From: Kocuria sp.
Lineage (GTDB): Bacteria; Actinomycetota; Actinomycetes; Actinomycetales; Micrococcaceae
Assembly: GCA_030454085.1 (NCBI GenBank)
Contig: JAKDJD010000014.1
Location: forward strand, 1-64,000
DNA: 64,000 bases
Direction of reading: 5' to 3'
Of the stretch, positions 1 through 10,365 are shown in pieces; position 1 is the stretch's first letter, and every line of letters starts with the position of its first letter. A program made the translations under genes and the position numbers. Under the pieces are notes generated by a model. That model did no database searches, was not told the DNA's origin, and saw only the letters and a list, made by a program, of their open reading frames with translations.

Positions 1-154
1 GCAGGAAGAACGTGAAGGACGTAATGATGTACATGTAGCCGATGGTCTTGTGGTCGGTCGAAGTCAACCAGCTGACAACGATCCGACCCCGTGAGCGGGG
101 TACGGTGCGTTGCGCAACCGTTGTTTCTTCAGCTGAATACTCGAGTGTTGACAC
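1..154 (-). CDS. ctaD: Cytochrome c oxidase subunit I, N-terminal part
   Basis: This is the first 51 codons of the heme-copper oxidase catalytic subunit; the rest lies outside the window. Reading the minus strand from a GTG at 154 gives a protein starting MSTLEYSAEE, followed by WLTSTDHKTIGYMYII, the signature of subunit I just before its first membrane helix. The start is preceded by AGGGGAG at a suitable distance and lies 10 bases after the ctaC stop, so the two subunits are cotranscribed. The product would be an integral membrane protein of the aa3-type terminal oxidase. Confidence 0.9.
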   Translation of the reverse strand, partial: MSTLEYSAEETTVAQRTVPRSRGRIVVSWLTSTDHKTIGYMYIITSFTFFL

Positions 155-164
155 CGGTACTCCC

Positions 165-1022
165 CTACTTCGATTCGTTCATGTTGGGATTGCGGTTGTA
201 CTCATCGCCCAGGCGGCCATTGTTGCCCTGGTCCTTGAGATCCTGCATGTGCTGGTCGTATTCGGTTTGCGACACAACCTTCACATTGAAGAGCATCTCG
301 GAGTGGTACTCACCGCAGAGCTCGGCGCACTTGCCCTGATAGTCACCGGGGCCGCCGGTCTTGAAGTCCATGTAATTGGTCTGACCCGGGATGGTGTCGA
401 TCTTCTGCAAGAATGCCGGCACCCAGAACGAGTGGTTCACATCGCGGGACTTGAGCTGAAGCTCAACCTGAGTGTTCTCGGGCAGGTAAAGGGTCGGCAA
501 CTTGTCTTCCTTGCCGGGTTGACCGTCAAGACCTGCCTGCGTGCCCGAGGTGTACGTGTCGCTGTCCAGGTAGTTGAAGTCCCAGGCCCACTGCTTGCCA
601 TAGACCTCAACCTTGACGCCGGGATCGTCCCAGCGGCTATCGACAGAACGCTCGGCCTTGTCGGAGAAGGCAAAGAGGCTCACGATCAACACAATCGGGA
701 TGACCGTGTACATGATCTCGAGAGGAAGGTGGTAGCCCAACTGGCGCGGGTACCCGGTCTCGCCCTTGCGGCGACGGTACGCGATGATGCACCAGAGCAT
801 GAGGCCCCAGGTTACAAGACCAACGGCCAGTGCAGCGATCCAGGAACCGATCCAAAGATCCATGATCGTGTCGACGTTGTCGGTCGTGCCGCGTTTGGTC
901 GGCAAGAACCCGACCTTGGCAGTGTCCGAACAACCCGTCAACAGCAGCGTGGCGGCCGCGGTCGCGCCAATGGCTACGATGCCCTTGGTGCGGCTGCTAC
1001 CGGTTCGTTTCTGCGAACTCAC
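165..1022 (-). CDS. ctaC: Cytochrome c oxidase subunit II (lipoprotein)
   Basis: This subunit takes electrons from cytochrome c at its CuA centre and passes them to subunit I. The 285-residue product has a lipoprotein signal ending LLTGC (Cys31), two membrane helices (about 60-81 and 101-119) and an outer cupredoxin domain. The CuA ligands are visible: His197 in VNHSFW, then Cys232, Cys236, His240 and Met243 in KCAELCGEYHSEM. I chose the GTG at 1022 because GAGGAAGGG lies just upstream and it gives a clean signal peptide; the frame stays open to 1160, but that extension looks non-coding. ctaD follows directly. Confidence 0.93.
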   Translation of the reverse strand: MSSQKRTGSSRTKGIVAIGATAAATLLLTGCSDTAKVGFLPTKRGTTDNVDTIMDLWIGSWIAALAVGLVTWGLMLWCIIAYRRRKGETGYPRQLGYHLPLEIMYTVIPIVLIVSLFAFSDKAERSVDSRWDDPGVKVEVYGKQWAWDFNYLDSDTYTSGTQAGLDGQPGKEDKLPTLYLPENTQVELQLKSRDVNHSFWVPAFLQKIDTIPGQTNYMDFKTGGPGDYQGKCAELCGEYHSEMLFNVKVVSQTEYDQHMQDLKDQGNNGRLGDEYNRNPNMNESK

Positions 1023-1244
1023 AGACTGCCCTTCCTCTAATATCCGTGCGTGTGATGAACACTCGCTCTCCCGCGGCTGATGCGCGGGCGGGCCATAGCG
1101 TTCCTGTCTCGGTACGAGCTTACTCGCACCTGCGGATTCCCGCTGACAGTGTGTCACCACAGTACCCCGAAAACGAGGTGGGATTCAGCTTCGACATGGC
1201 CGCCATGAGCGTGTTGGAGCCCGCATTACCGACTTCTACAAGCC

Positions 1245-1285
1245 TATGGCCCGGCAGTTCCCATACCGGGAACCACCGGGCCATA
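1245..1285 (-). terminator. Double-stem hairpin downstream of erpA
   Basis: A perfect 10-bp outer stem (TATGGCCCGG at 1245-1254 with its complement at 1276-1285) encloses a symmetric CA/CA internal loop and a 6-bp inner stem (GTTCCC at 1257-1262 with GGGAAC at 1268-1273). It begins 31 bases after the erpA stop, as expected for a terminator or a 3'-end stabiliser. No clear T-run follows, so termination is inferred. The rest of the 1023-1316 interval shows no gene and should hold the ctaC promoter. Confidence 0.6.
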
Positions 1286-1316
1286 TTACGCATCGACCGG
1301 ACGCGATCTATGTCAC

Positions 1317-1679
1317 TCAGTTGAAGGAATCACCGCAAGCGCACGATCCCTGAGCGTTCGGGTTGTCAATGGAGAACCCCTGCTTCTGAATGGTGTCCTC
1401 GAAGTCGATGGTGGAGCCCTCGAGGTACGGGGTGCTCATACGATCCACGATCACTTCGACGCCGTCGAAGTCGCGAAGGGCGTCGCCGTCGAGAACACGC
1501 TCATCGAAGTACAGCTGGTAGATGAGACCCGAGCAGCCACCGGGCTGGACGGCAACGCGGAGCCGAAGATCCGTGCGCCCTTCCTGCTCCAGGAGCGCGC
1601 GGACCTTCTCCGCCGCGCCATCGGTGAGATTCACACCGTGAGTCGGCATCTCGGTCTTCGTATCGGGTGCAACAGTCAT
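1317..1679 (-). CDS. erpA: Iron-sulfur cluster insertion protein, ErpA/IscA type
   Basis: This is an A-type carrier that delivers Fe-S clusters to apoproteins in the cytoplasm. The 120-residue product carries the three conserved cysteines: Cys49 in GGCSGLIY, and Cys113 and Cys115 in the C-terminal GSCACG motif. Length is typical of the HesB/IscA family. The ATG at 1679 follows AAAGGCAGG and was preferred over an in-frame start at 1718. The gene is single, between ctaC and a peptidase. ErpA or the related actinobacterial IscA-like carrier are both possible names. Confidence 0.88.
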   Translation of the reverse strand: MTVAPDTKTEMPTHGVNLTDGAAEKVRALLEQEGRTDLRLRVAVQPGGCSGLIYQLYFDERVLDGDALRDFDGVEVIVDRMSTPYLEGSTIDFEDTIQKQGFSIDNPNAQGSCACGDSFN

Positions 1680-1828
1680 ATCGCGACCTGCCTTTCTGCT
1701 CGCCTCAAGCCTAGCCATTGCTCTCGCGCCAGTGTAACCCCGCAGACAGCGGATCTATTCCTCGGCCGAAGCCGACGAGGATCGTGCAAGCGGGCAGGAC
1801 CGATTCCTGAGCCAGGCGTGGAGCGAGA

Positions 1829-3259
1829 CTACAGTTTTTTGTTCATTCGGGACAGGAACAGCGCCTCGGACTCGATGGCGCGTTGGAAGTCGGGGATGTA
1901 GAGAGACTCGTTGGCACTGTGTGCTCGCGTGTCAGGGTCCTCGATGCCCGTGATGAGTATCGCCGCATCGGGGAACGTCTGGGTCAGCGACGCGACAAAG
2001 GGGATGGATCCTCCCATGCCCATCAACGCGGCGTCCGTGCCCCACGCATCCCGCATGGAATCCAGCACGGCCCGAGCAGGCTCGCTGGTCACGTCCGACT
2101 CGAAGGGCTGGCCGGCCTCGCCGCCGTCGTATTCCACGGTCGATCCCCACGGAGCATTCTGGGACAAGTGCTCTTCGAGGAGTCGGTGCGCCTCGTGCGG
2201 GTCCTGCCCCGGAGCCAGTCTGAGGCTGACACGTGCGCGGGTGCTTGCCGCCATGGTGTTCGAGGACTGATCCACCGAGGTGATGTCCATTCCGATCACG
2301 GACAGCGCAGGCTGGTTCCAGAGTCGAGACGAAATGCTGCCTCGCCCCGTCAGCTGGAAGTCCTCCAGCACACCGGCATCCTCTCGGAAATCCTTCTCCG
2401 CGTAGTCGAGTTCGGGTTCGCCACCCCGAACCAGGCCTTCGATCGCGACGGCGCCGTCGTCGTCGTGCAGGGAAGCCAGGAGCCGGACCATCGCCGTGTT
2501 CGCGTCGACCAGAGGCCCACCGAACATTCCTGAATGCAGGGCATGATCCAGGGTCCGCACCGTAATGGTTCCGGAGATGACACCGCGCAGGCTCGTGGTC
2601 AGGGCAGGGACTCCGGCCCGCCAGTTCGAGGAATCGGCCACGACGATGACGTCCGCTTGCAGCTTGTCCCGGTACATCTCGAGGAAGTTCACGAAACTCG
2701 GCGAACCTGCCTCTTCCTCGCCCTCGATGAAAAGAGTGATGCCGATCCCGAGATCGTCCCCGAGCACGTTGTCGACGGCTTCCACCGATGCAAGGTGAGT
2801 CATGAGCCCCGCCTTGTCATCCGCGGCGCCCCTTCCGAAGAGCCTCTCCCCCTGTCGCGTCGCGACCCAGGGGTCGGTGGCCCAGTCGGCGCCATCGCCG
2901 ACGGGCTGGACGTCATGGTGTGCATACAGCAGGACCGTGGGGTATCCGGCCTTCGGGTGCTTTCTCGCGACGACGGCAGGCATGCCTTCGCCACCTTCCG
3001 GCTTGGGAGCCGTCAGGATCTCGACGTCGTCGAACGCTGCGTCGCGAGCCAGTTCCGCGACGCGTTCGGCACTCTCCCGGACACGGGAGAGGTCGTGGCT
3101 TTCCCACGCGACCGAGGGAATGGATACCAATCCTTCGAGAGTCGAAAGTGTGGCCTCGAAATTCTTGTCCACGTGTTCCTTGACCTCGGTTTTGACCGAA
3201 GATTCAGGCTTGGCTGCCTCGCTCGTACTCTTCTCAGCGTTTTTCTCCATATGCGCCAC
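1829..3259 (-). CDS. M20-family metallopeptidase (dipeptidase)
   Basis: This is a cytoplasmic zinc peptidase of the M20/ArgE/DapE/CPG2 clan, probably a dipeptidase or carboxypeptidase with unknown substrate. The 476-residue product shows the metal-site motifs in order: AHHDVQPVG (His115, Asp117 region), GRGAADDKAG (about 142-151) and IEGEEEAGS (about 178-186), with the dimerisation domain between 200 and 340. The N-terminus is charged and poorly conserved; the start may be the GTG at 3259 or the ATG at 3250. It is divergent from the DUF3043 gene, with 57 bases between them. Confidence 0.88.
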   Translation of the reverse strand: MAHMEKNAEKSTSEAAKPESSVKTEVKEHVDKNFEATLSTLEGLVSIPSVAWESHDLSRVRESAERVAELARDAAFDDVEILTAPKPEGGEGMPAVVARKHPKAGYPTVLLYAHHDVQPVGDGADWATDPWVATRQGERLFGRGAADDKAGLMTHLASVEAVDNVLGDDLGIGITLFIEGEEEAGSPSFVNFLEMYRDKLQADVIVVADSSNWRAGVPALTTSLRGVISGTITVRTLDHALHSGMFGGPLVDANTAMVRLLASLHDDDGAVAIEGLVRGGEPELDYAEKDFREDAGVLEDFQLTGRGSISSRLWNQPALSVIGMDITSVDQSSNTMAASTRARVSLRLAPGQDPHEAHRLLEEHLSQNAPWGSTVEYDGGEAGQPFESDVTSEPARAVLDSMRDAWGTDAALMGMGGSIPFVASLTQTFPDAAILITGIEDPDTRAHSANESLYIPDFQRAIESEALFLSRMNKKL

Positions 3260-3316
3260 TGTATGCTCCGGGCCGGTCGGAAGATAACAGGGCGCGCCAT
3301 CAAGTATCCTGGTCGG

Positions 3317-3916
3317 GTGTTCGGAAGCAAGAAGAAATCCTCAGCCGCAAGTGACGCGGCAGATCAGTCATCGGAGCCGATGAATTCTGCCGATCAGACG
3401 ATGCCTCAGGGCAAGGGCCGCCCCACGCCCACGCGCCGGGAGCGCGAGGCGGCGCGCAAACGGCCGCTCGTCCCCGATGACCGCAAGGAGGCGAAACAGA
3501 AGGAACGGGAAGCCGCCAGAGAAGCACGCGTTCGCCAGAACCAGGCAATGCAGACCGGCGATGACCGCTTCCTTCCGGCGCGCGATCGCGGTCCGCAACG
3601 CCGTTACGTTCGCGACTACGTCGACGCCCGTTTCAACGTCGGCGACTACTTCATCATTGTTCTGATCGTGATCTTCGTGCTGGGGCTCATGGTGCCCTTG
3701 CCGATCCAGCAGTACACGATTTACGTCATGTGGATCTTCATCGCGATCTGGATCCTCGATTTCTTCCTGCTGTGGCGAAAGCTCAAGAAACTCGTCGTAG
3801 CCAAGTTCGGTTCGGTCGAACCGGGATCGGCGATGTATGTGTTCAACCGCGTCATGATGATTCGCAAGCTCCGGATGCCGAAGCCCCAGGTCAAGCGAGG
3901 GGAATACCCGTCCTGA
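3317..3916 (+). CDS. DUF3043 membrane protein
   Basis: This is an actinobacterial membrane protein of unknown function. The 199 residues consist of a long charged N-terminal half, rich in Lys, Arg and Glu and probably cytoplasmic and flexible (1-105), followed by two hydrophobic helices (about 110-128 and 134-153) and a basic tail. I assign it to DUF3043 from the overall architecture and the RYVRDYVDARFNVGDYF region before the first helix. The GTG at 3317 is the first start after the divergent peptidase promoter. The open frame reaches back to 2534, but that part is antisense to the peptidase. Confidence 0.82.
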   Translation: MFGSKKKSSAASDAADQSSEPMNSADQTMPQGKGRPTPTRREREAARKRPLVPDDRKEAKQKEREAAREARVRQNQAMQTGDDRFLPARDRGPQRRYVRDYVDARFNVGDYFIIVLIVIFVLGLMVPLPIQQYTIYVMWIFIAIWILDFFLLWRKLKKLVVAKFGSVEPGSAMYVFNRVMMIRKLRMPKPQVKRGEYPS

Positions 3917-3942
3917 TCAATCCCGGAGACGCGTTGTCAAAG

Positions 3943-3984
3943 CTGAGGGCGGCGGACCCCGAAGAAGTGGTCCGCCGCCCTCAG
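3943..3984. terminator. Bidirectional terminator between DUF3043 and pyrD
   Basis: A perfect 16-bp GC-rich stem (CTGAGGGCGGCGGACC at 3943-3958 with its complement at 3969-3984) has a 10-base loop. It sits between two convergent genes whose stops are at 3916 and 4007, so it can serve both strands. There is no strong T-run on either side. Confidence 0.8.
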
Positions 3985-4006
3985 TCGAAATCGGGAGTCC
4001 TCGCCG

Positions 4007-5098
4007 TCAGTGTCCGCGATGCCTCATCTGCTTCTTGAGGCGGCGGTTGATGCTGGCGGCCCAGAATGGCCCTTCGTAGAGGAAAGCGGTGTACCCCTGG
4101 ACGAGAGTTGCGCCTCGCCGGAGGCGTTCAGCTACGTCCTCGCCAGAGGTCACGCCACCGACCGAGATGATCGTCATGTCCGGTCCCACGCGTTCCCGCA
4201 CCATCGTCAGGACCTCCGAGGCCCTCTCCGCGAGCGGCATCCCGGACAACCCTCCGGTACCGCACGACTCGATCTCCTCGTCCGTTGACCGGAGACCAAG
4301 ACCTTCCCTCCGGATGGTGGTGTTCGTCGCAATGATTCCTTCGAGGCCGAGGTCGACCGCCAGGTCGGCAATCGCGGCGATGTCCTCGTCCGACAGGTCG
4401 GGGGCGATCTTGACCAATACGGGAACATGCCGGCCCGCCGCCTTCTCTGCTTCCTCCGACACGGCGCTCAGCAAAGGTCGGAGCGCATCGATATGCTGCA
4501 GATCGCGCAGGCCAGGTGTGTTCGGCGAACTGACGTTGACCGCGAGGTAATCCGCCTGGGGCGCCAGGGTTCGAGTGCTGTGCAGATAGTCCTCGATGGC
4601 TTCATCGACCGGCACCACCTTCGTTTTGCCGATGTTGACGCCGACGATCGGGCGCGTTCCCCGTTCGTAGTCGTGCCACAGGTCGGCATGGGCAGCCGCG
4701 AGACGAGGGCCGATGTGATCGGCACCGTCATTGTTGAATCCCATCCGATTGATCACGGCTTTGTCCTTGATCAGGCGGTGAAGACGAGGACGGGCGTTTC
4801 CGGGTTGGGACCGGCCCGTCACGGTGCCCGCCTCCACGTGGCCGAACCCCAGATCGGTCAACGCGTTGATCCCCGTCGCTCCCTTATCGAAGCCTGCCGC
4901 CAGCCCGAACGGCGAAGGGAAAGTGAGACCCATGGCTTCCGTCCGCAGGGACGGATCAGGGGCGGTGACGCGTCGCAGAATGCGGGACACGCCCGATGTC
5001 CGGCATGCCTTGATTCCCGCGAAGCCGAGAGCATGGGCCTTTTCGGCGTCCATACGGGAGAACACTGCTTTGAAAAAGGCTGGATAGAGTTTGACCAC
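4007..5098 (-). CDS. pyrD: Dihydroorotate dehydrogenase (quinone), class 2
   Basis: This membrane-associated flavoprotein oxidises dihydroorotate to orotate with quinone as acceptor, the fourth step of UMP synthesis. The product begins VVKLYPAFFKAVFSRMDAE, the short amphipathic N-terminal helix region of class 2 enzymes, then shows GLAAGFDKGATG, GFGHVEAGTVT, RMGFNNDG, NVSSPNTPGLR (with the class 2 catalytic Ser) and a C-terminal SVGGVTSGED phosphate site. I chose the GTG at 5098 because AGGAGA lies five bases ahead; an in-frame GTG at 5116 is less likely. It is separated from the other pyr genes and follows uppS after an AT-rich spacer. Confidence 0.93.
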   Translation of the reverse strand: MVKLYPAFFKAVFSRMDAEKAHALGFAGIKACRTSGVSRILRRVTAPDPSLRTEAMGLTFPSPFGLAAGFDKGATGINALTDLGFGHVEAGTVTGRSQPGNARPRLHRLIKDKAVINRMGFNNDGADHIGPRLAAAHADLWHDYERGTRPIVGVNIGKTKVVPVDEAIEDYLHSTRTLAPQADYLAVNVSSPNTPGLRDLQHIDALRPLLSAVSEEAEKAAGRHVPVLVKIAPDLSDEDIAAIADLAVDLGLEGIIATNTTIRREGLGLRSTDEEIESCGTGGLSGMPLAERASEVLTMVRERVGPDMTIISVGGVTSGEDVAERLRRGATLVQGYTAFLYEGPFWAASINRRLKKQMRHRGH

Positions 5099-5138
5099 GA
5101 CGTCTCCTGGACCCACGACGGATGATTGAATGTTGACT

Positions 5139-5168
5139 TATAGTTTAAGGTTTAGAATTAAACTTATA
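5139..5168. promoter_or_regulatory. AT-rich inverted repeat upstream of pyrD
   Basis: In an otherwise GC-rich region, TATAGTTTAA (5139-5148) faces TTAAACTTATA (5158-5168). The arms AGTTTAA and TTAAACT pair perfectly around a 9-base spacer, and another similar half-site, GGTTTAG, lies between them. It covers the last bases of uppS and the short uppS-pyrD spacer, so it may be a pyrD promoter or operator. No regulator is identified. Confidence 0.35.
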
Positions 5169-5949
5169 CTTTAGGTTGCGACACTGAATCGACGGCTCCC
5201 CCGTATCGGCGATCCCTTCGGGCATATTCTTCGACGGCGTCCCAGAGAACCAACCGATCGACGTCCGGCCACAGGATATTCATGAACACCATCTCGGCGT
5301 AGGCGCTCTGCCACAACAGGAAATTGGAGAATCTCTGCTCTCCCGATGTCCTGAGGAACATGTCCACGTCCGGAAGGTCAGGTTCGTCCAGGTATCGGGC
5401 GAACGTCTTCTCGTTCACCTGCCCCGGTTTGATCTTCCCCGCCGCGGCATCGGCCGCGATCGAGGCGGCGGCGTCGGCGATCTCGGCCCTGCCCCCGTAG
5501 TTCACGCACATGACCAGGGTGCAGACCGAGTTGCCTGCCGTCTCGCGTTCGCAGATCTCGAGCTGACGGATGACGGATTTCCACAGTTTGGGGCGACGAC
5601 CTGCCCACCGGATGCAGACCCCCCACGATTTCAGGGTATCGAGTTGGCGTTCCAACACATCCCCGCAAAAGGTCATCAGAAAGTTGACCTCATCCAGGGA
5701 GCGTTTCCAGTTCTCCGTGGAGAACGCATATGCGCTGACGACCGGTATTCCCATCTCGATCGCGCCGGCCACGACGTCCAGGAGGGCCCGCTCCCCTGCT
5801 TTGTGGCCCTCATTGCGCGGGAGCCCCCGCTCGTTGGCCCACCTGCCGTTTCCGTCCATGACGACGGCCACGTGCCGTGGAACGAACTTCTGGGGTATCG
5901 ACGGTGCGCTCTGGCCGGAAGGGTGCGGATAGGGGGTCTGAGCGGTCAT
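5164..5949 (-). CDS. uppS: Isoprenyl (undecaprenyl) diphosphate synthase
   Basis: This cis-prenyltransferase builds the polyprenyl diphosphate carrier lipid for cell-wall synthesis. The 261-residue product has the catalytic Asp in [10 protein letters not shown] (Asp32), a [12 protein letters not shown] motif, and near the C-terminus [20 protein letters not shown], all hallmarks of the UPP synthase family. The ATG at 5949 overlaps the recO stop as ATGA and follows AAAGGAC, so translation is probably coupled to recO. Actinobacteria often have two such enzymes (Z-farnesyl and decaprenyl diphosphate synthases); which one this is cannot be told from the sequence alone. Confidence 0.92.
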   Translation of the reverse strand: MTAQTPYPHPSGQSAPSIPQKFVPRHVAVVMDGNGRWANERGLPRNEGHKAGERALLDVVAGAIEMGIPVVSAYAFSTENWKRSLDEVNFLMTFCGDVLERQLDTLKSWGVCIRWAGRRPKLWKSVIRQLEICERETAGNSVCTLVMCVNYGGRAEIADAAASIAADAAAGKIKPGQVNEKTFARYLDEPDLPDVDMFLRTSGEQRFSNFLLWQSAYAEMVFMNILWPDVDRLVLWDAVEEYARRDRRYGGAVDSVSQPKV

Positions 5950-6704
5950 GAGGTCCTTTCGAGCAGAGCAAAAGAGCGGAACTCGCGTTCCAGGTGCCAC
6001 TGTACATAACGCCTCAGGAGAGCTCCGACCCGACGGCCCGCGGTGGGATCCTCGATGTCCTCGAGAGCTTCCCAGGACCCTGTGGCGACGCCACGCAAGT
6101 ACTGCATCATGTCCCGGCTCAGCGGCCGATCCCCTGCTTGAGTGCATTCGGCACAGACGATTCCTCCGCCATCCATGGACCATGACACGAGGCCGTCCCG
6201 AGTGCCGCAACGCACGCAGGCCTCCGTCTCGATGTACCAGCCCGCGATCCGCATGGACCGGGCGAGGTAGGAATTCAGCACGTCCTGTGCGGCGTGGGTT
6301 CGTCGCGCAAGGGACGAGAGGGCGCCCGCGGTCAGGGCAAAGATTTCGGACGCAGTCTCGCCATCGCCTTGGGCCACGTACTCAGCCACCTCTGCGATCG
6401 CAGACGCGTGGGTGTAGGCATCGTAGTCCGCAACGATCGGGGCGGCGTAGGCCTTGCGGGTGACGGCCTGAGTCACCGTATCCAGATTGCGTCCGTGGAC
6501 CAGCGAGACGTCGCTGATCATGAAGGGTTCGAGACGGGCTCCCAGTTTGGAACTGCTGCGGCGGACACCCTTGGCCACGGCCCGAAGGAGTCCGTGAGCC
6601 GACGACAGGCAGACAATGATCCTGTCCGACTCTCCCAAAGGGTAGGTACCGAGAACGATCACGGTCTCTCGGTACGTCCTGGAAGCAGCTGTAGTGGTCG
6701 GCAC
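5946..6704 (-). CDS. recO: DNA repair protein RecO
   Basis: RecO loads RecA on SSB-coated DNA in RecFOR recombination. The roughly 252-residue product starts with an OB-fold (about 10-90, with [15 protein letters not shown]) and has the C-terminal four-cysteine zinc motif CVRC...CAEC. The start is placed at the GTG at 6704, giving [18 protein letters not shown] longer frame to 6755 has no good ribosome-binding site. The recO-uppS order with ATGA overlap is common in Actinobacteria. Confidence 0.88.
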   Translation of the reverse strand: MPTTTAASRTYRETVIVLGTYPLGESDRIIVCLSSAHGLLRAVAKGVRRSSSKLGARLEPFMISDVSLVHGRNLDTVTQAVTRKAYAAPIVADYDAYTHASAIAEVAEYVAQGDGETASEIFALTAGALSSLARRTHAAQDVLNSYLARSMRIAGWYIETEACVRCGTRDGLVSWSMDGGGIVCAECTQAGDRPLSRDMMQYLRGVATGSWEALEDIEDPTAGRRVGALLRRYVQWHLEREFRSFALLERTS

Positions 6705-6803
6705 GGACCTATTGTCCCACGCCCTGAGGGCCGCAGGACGACGCCGTGGGCACAAGGTGCGCGGCCGACGTCGCCCTGAGGGGGCCTCCAGGGAAGGGGT
6801 CTC

Positions 6804-8621
<1,818 letters not shown>

Positions 8622-8640
<19 letters not shown>

Positions 8641-8660
8641 CACATAAGCAGGAGGTTCAT
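8622..8660 (-). CDS. leuL: leuA leader peptide (12 aa)
   Basis: A minus-strand ORF from ATG at 8660 to TAA at 8622 encodes MNLLLMCRSEAS. Three consecutive leucine codons (CTC, CTG, CTT) follow at positions 3-5, the pattern of an attenuation leader. Its last codons form one arm of the 11-bp hairpin 8595-8640. A possible extended -10 element (TGATACT) lies about 25 bases upstream of the ATG. It is about 80 bases ahead of leuA. Leucine leader peptides ahead of leuA are known in corynebacteria and streptomycetes; assignment here rests on sequence pattern. Confidence 0.72.
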
Positions 8661-8709
8661 TGTTGTATGACTCACGTCAATCAAAGTATCACTCGCCTGG
8701 GGCGCCTCG

Positions 8710-8761
8710 CGCGACCGGCCCCGTGCCGTCCACATTGTGGGACAGTCCGGGGCCGGTCGCG
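8710..8761 (-). terminator. Terminator downstream of the LCP gene
   Basis: A perfect 14-bp GC-rich stem has arms at 8710-8723 and 8748-8761 (GCGACCGGCCCCG core) with a smaller GTCC/GGAC pairing inside the loop. It starts 13 bases after the stop of the LCP gene and separates it from the leuA leader promoter. Confidence 0.78.
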
Positions 8762-8773
8762 GGTTCACGGGGA

Positions 8774-10255
8774 TCAGTACGAGAACGTCTGCTGGCAGGT
8801 CTGCTGGTCCGCGGTCTGTCCGTTGGCCCCGCCCACAATCGAGGAATCGTCCTTTTTGACGGTGTCCCCGGACTCGAAGTCCTGGCCCACCGTGACTCCG
8901 ACTCCCGAGATCGCGGAGCTCTCGACCACCTGGTCCTGGGCCACCCCGAATTTGTTCGCGATCTCCTGGGCCTGATCCTGGTACCCGGGGGCGTACTGGA
9001 TGGTCGTGGACTCCGACGGCTGTCCCATGTCCTGGTAAGTCACGTTGGAGTACCCCATGTCCTCGACCTTGCCGCTCAAGGACTTGGCGCGGCCCTCGGT
9101 ACCCGAGGCATCGGTCATCGCAACCGGTACGGAACGGTCGATGTCCTTCTTTTCCTCGTCATCCCCGCTCTGGGAGGACTCGTCGTTCTTGTCGGCCAGC
9201 GATCCGTCCTTCTGGAGCGTCTTGAACACCTGTTCGGATTCGGCGGAAAGCTGCAGTTTGTTCTCGTCCTTGACGTACGGCTCCGTGGGAGCGGTTGCGA
9301 AGACAATGTCGGACAGATCCACGCCCGAAAGAATCTTTCCGATGTCGACGAAGGTCGCAGGATCCGTGAATCCGTTGTCCACGGTGACGTTCTGCGTGAT
9401 GGCTTCCGCAATGCCGTACATCTTGCCGGGGTTCGACAGCGTTCCCTGCTCCTTGACCTTCCTCATCAGGGAAGCCAGGAAGCCCTGCTGGGCCTGGATG
9501 CGGCTGGTATCGGACCCGTCGCCGAAACCATGACGCGACCGGAGGAAGGAGAGCGCCTGCTCGCCCTTGACGTCGGAATTTCCCGCTGGAAGGTCCAATC
9601 CCGAGTACTCGTCCTTGACGGGGCGGGTAACGCACACGTTGACGCCTCCCACCACGGTGCTGAGCTGCTTGACCGCGTTGAAATCAACGAGCATGAAGTG
9701 GTCAATATTGACGCCGGTGATCTTGTTGATGGTAGCCACGGTGCAACCCGGTCCCCCATTGTTGAGGGACTCGTTGATCTGCGTGTCCTCAGACGGCGGG
9801 TAGGTCTTTCCGTCGGAGCCCTTGCACTGCGGAATGTCCACCATGAGATCGCGGGGGAAGGACAGCACGTTGACCTTCTTGTGGTCTTCACTGATCTGCA
9901 TCAACATCATGACGTCGGACCTGGCGCCTCCTTCGGCGTCCGCCTGGTCCCCATAGTCTCCGTTGCTCCCCGTCCGGGTGTCCGAACCGATGACGAGGAT
10001 GTCGAGAGGACCGTCCGAGAGCTCCTTGTCGCCGTTCATCCCCGAACCCAAGTTCAAGGCTTCGGTCGAGACGTTGGAGCGCAAACGCATCGCGGCGAAT
10101 CCGCCAGCGCCCATGACGACGATCAACAAGCCTACGCAGCACAGCGAGAGCCAGAGGCCACGCTTCGATTTCTGCGCTCGGTTCTTGTAGTGGCGACCGC
10201 GGGGATCGACGCGCGGTGCTGGCGCTTCATTCGATGTCTCGGGCGACTCGGGCAC
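8774..10255 (-). CDS. LytR-CpsA-Psr (LCP) family cell-wall protein
   Basis: LCP proteins transfer polyprenyl-linked glycopolymers to peptidoglycan (in Actinobacteria often arabinogalactan- or teichoic-like polymers). The 493-residue product has a cytoplasmic basic N-terminus, one membrane helix (about 34-55), and an outer LCP domain with the conserved Arg/Asp motifs SDTRTG, ARSDVMML, SFPRDLMVDIP and RHGFGDGSDTSR. After an acidic Ser/Asp-rich linker (about 355-375) comes a C-terminal LytR_C-like domain ending at 493. The GTG start at 10255 follows GAGAGGAAC. Which polymer is attached is unknown. Confidence 0.9.
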   Translation of the reverse strand: MPESPETSNEAPAPRVDPRGRHYKNRAQKSKRGLWLSLCCVGLLIVVMGAGGFAAMRLRSNVSTEALNLGSGMNGDKELSDGPLDILVIGSDTRTGSNGDYGDQADAEGGARSDVMMLMQISEDHKKVNVLSFPRDLMVDIPQCKGSDGKTYPPSEDTQINESLNNGGPGCTVATINKITGVNIDHFMLVDFNAVKQLSTVVGGVNVCVTRPVKDEYSGLDLPAGNSDVKGEQALSFLRSRHGFGDGSDTSRIQAQQGFLASLMRKVKEQGTLSNPGKMYGIAEAITQNVTVDNGFTDPATFVDIGKILSGVDLSDIVFATAPTEPYVKDENKLQLSAESEQVFKTLQKDGSLADKNDESSQSGDDEEKKDIDRSVPVAMTDASGTEGRAKSLSGKVEDMGYSNVTYQDMGQPSESTTIQYAPGYQDQAQEIANKFGVAQDQVVESSAISGVGVTVGQDFESGDTVKKDDSSIVGGANGQTADQQTCQQTFSY

Positions 10256-10365
10256 AAATGTTCCTCTCGAAAAGGCCTCAAAATTCTTAAGACACTGTAC
10301 GGGCCCGGGTCGTCAGATTCCCAACCCTTCCGCACAGAGTTTTCTCCCTCTTCCGTGTGAATGTG

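Noticed and set aside
1023..1160. Extended start for ctaC at 1160
   Set aside because: The extra residues precede the lipoprotein signal and the GTG at 1022 has a strong ribosome-binding site.
6721..6800. Repeated CCCTGAGGG-type motifs between leuA and recO
   Set aside because: Short direct repeats in GC-rich DNA; arms do not give a convincing terminator stem.
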